DNA from: Fidelibacterota bacterium
Lineage (GTDB): Bacteria > Fidelibacterota > Marinisomatia > SCGC-AAA003-L08 > JACNLC01
Assembly (NCBI GenBank): GCA_018657495.1
Contig: JABHXA010000004.1
Span: 19,086-83,085 of the forward strand
DNA: 64,000 nt
Direction: 5' to 3'
Below, one piece after another: positions 63,867 to 64,000 of this stretch. A program made the position numbers and the translations under genes. Position 1 is the first letter of the stretch. Each line of letters opens with the position of its first letter. The notes beneath the pieces were generated by a model. That model did no database searches and was not told the origin of the DNA. It worked only from the letters and a program-made list of their open reading frames with translations.

Positions 63867-64000
63867 ATGAGTGACTACATTAAAATGATGCATTTGGATG
63901 AAAATGATTCACGGATTCTGGATATTCTCCAAGTTGATGGACGCGCCCCTGCCAGCCACATTGCCGGTGAAATAGGCATGTCGGTACCTGCCGTTGGAGA
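63867..64000 (+). CDS. Lrp/AsnC-family transcriptional regulator, 5' part (3' truncated by window edge)
   Basis: The first 44 residues (MSDYIKMMHLDENDSRILDI and on) match the winged HTH of Lrp/AsnC regulators: LDENDSRILDILQVDGRAPASHIAGEIGMSVPAV. The rest lies beyond the window. In-frame ATGs at 63885 and 63888 are alternative starts. It is divergent from the ArsC-like gene, with a 191-nt gap, and might regulate it. Confidence 0.9.
   Translation, partial: MSDYIKMMHLDENDSRILDILQVDGRAPASHIAGEIGMSVPAVG

Overview
The window is about 64 kb of low-GC DNA (roughly 37% GC by eye) from a Gram-negative bacterium. It carries many lipoprotein signals, outer-membrane and TPR/LysM proteins, a long IspG of the Bacteroidota/Chlamydia/plant type, a C25 peptidase with a dockerin-like tail, a GLPGLI/PNGase F-like protein and a DUF6090 protein. 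Together these point to the FCB group. A Candidatus Marinimicrobia (SAR406)-like organism is my best guess, but that is inference from gene style, not a phylogenetic result. No plasmid, phage or IS element is evident.

Layout. 0-1 kb: pyrH (5' truncated), frr and tRNA-Gly. 1.4-5.8 kb: spondin-like lipoprotein, MsrB and an OmpR-type two-component pair. 5.8-9.4 kb (minus): membrane protein, an FAD oxidoreductase fused to a cyclic-nucleotide-binding domain, and a SRPBCC protein. 9.7-14.5 kb: lipoprotein, YhbY and the C25-dockerin protein. 14.7-24.5 kb: Na+/solute symporter, RND exporter, a KARI-like protein with altered catalytic residues, TPR protein, ispG, comM and dut. 24.7-29.1 kb: groES-groEL, DUF2461 and a PpiD/SurA-like foldase. 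29.1-31.8 kb: tRNA-Ala, a rhodanese/MauE/selenoprotein operon, then tRNA-Gly, -Cys and -Leu. 31.8-36.1 kb is a gene-poor accessory stretch. 36.3-41.4 kb: TPR-LysM lipoprotein, pyrK, pyrD and rlpA. 41.5-47.8 kb: ECF sigma/anti-sigma operon, GH2 glycosidase and PNGase F-like protein. 47.9-58.8 kb (minus): GIY-YIG protein and a full nitrate respiration operon (cytochrome c, narGHJI, two narK). 59.2-63.2 kb: TerB-like protein and an NtrC-type two-component system. 63.3-64 kb: ArsC-like selenoprotein candidate and a truncated Lrp/AsnC regulator.

The main discovery is two candidate selenoproteins that ordinary ORF calling truncates. At 30317-31447 a secreted metallophosphoesterase-fold protein has an in-frame TGA turning a CGC motif into Cys-Gly-Sec. 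At 63325-63675 (minus) an ArsC/Spx-family protein has an in-frame TGA exactly at catalytic position 12. Both TGAs are followed 17-18 nt later by a compact hairpin with G in the first two loop positions, the geometry of a bacterial SECIS. TGA is a normal stop elsewhere in the window, including at ATGA overlaps, so a global code change does not explain them. The first candidate forms an operon with a membrane-anchored rhodanese and a MauE/DoxX-like membrane protein, suggesting an envelope sulfur/selenium redox module.

The nitrate operon (periplasmic cytochrome c, cytoplasm-facing NarGHI, NarJ chaperone, two NarK carriers) would support anaerobic nitrate respiration. The adjacent sensor kinase/NtrC pair is a plausible regulator. 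PyrH, PyrK and PyrD serve pyrimidine synthesis; GroESL, the PpiD-like protein, MsrB and the redox operon serve protein quality and thiol control.
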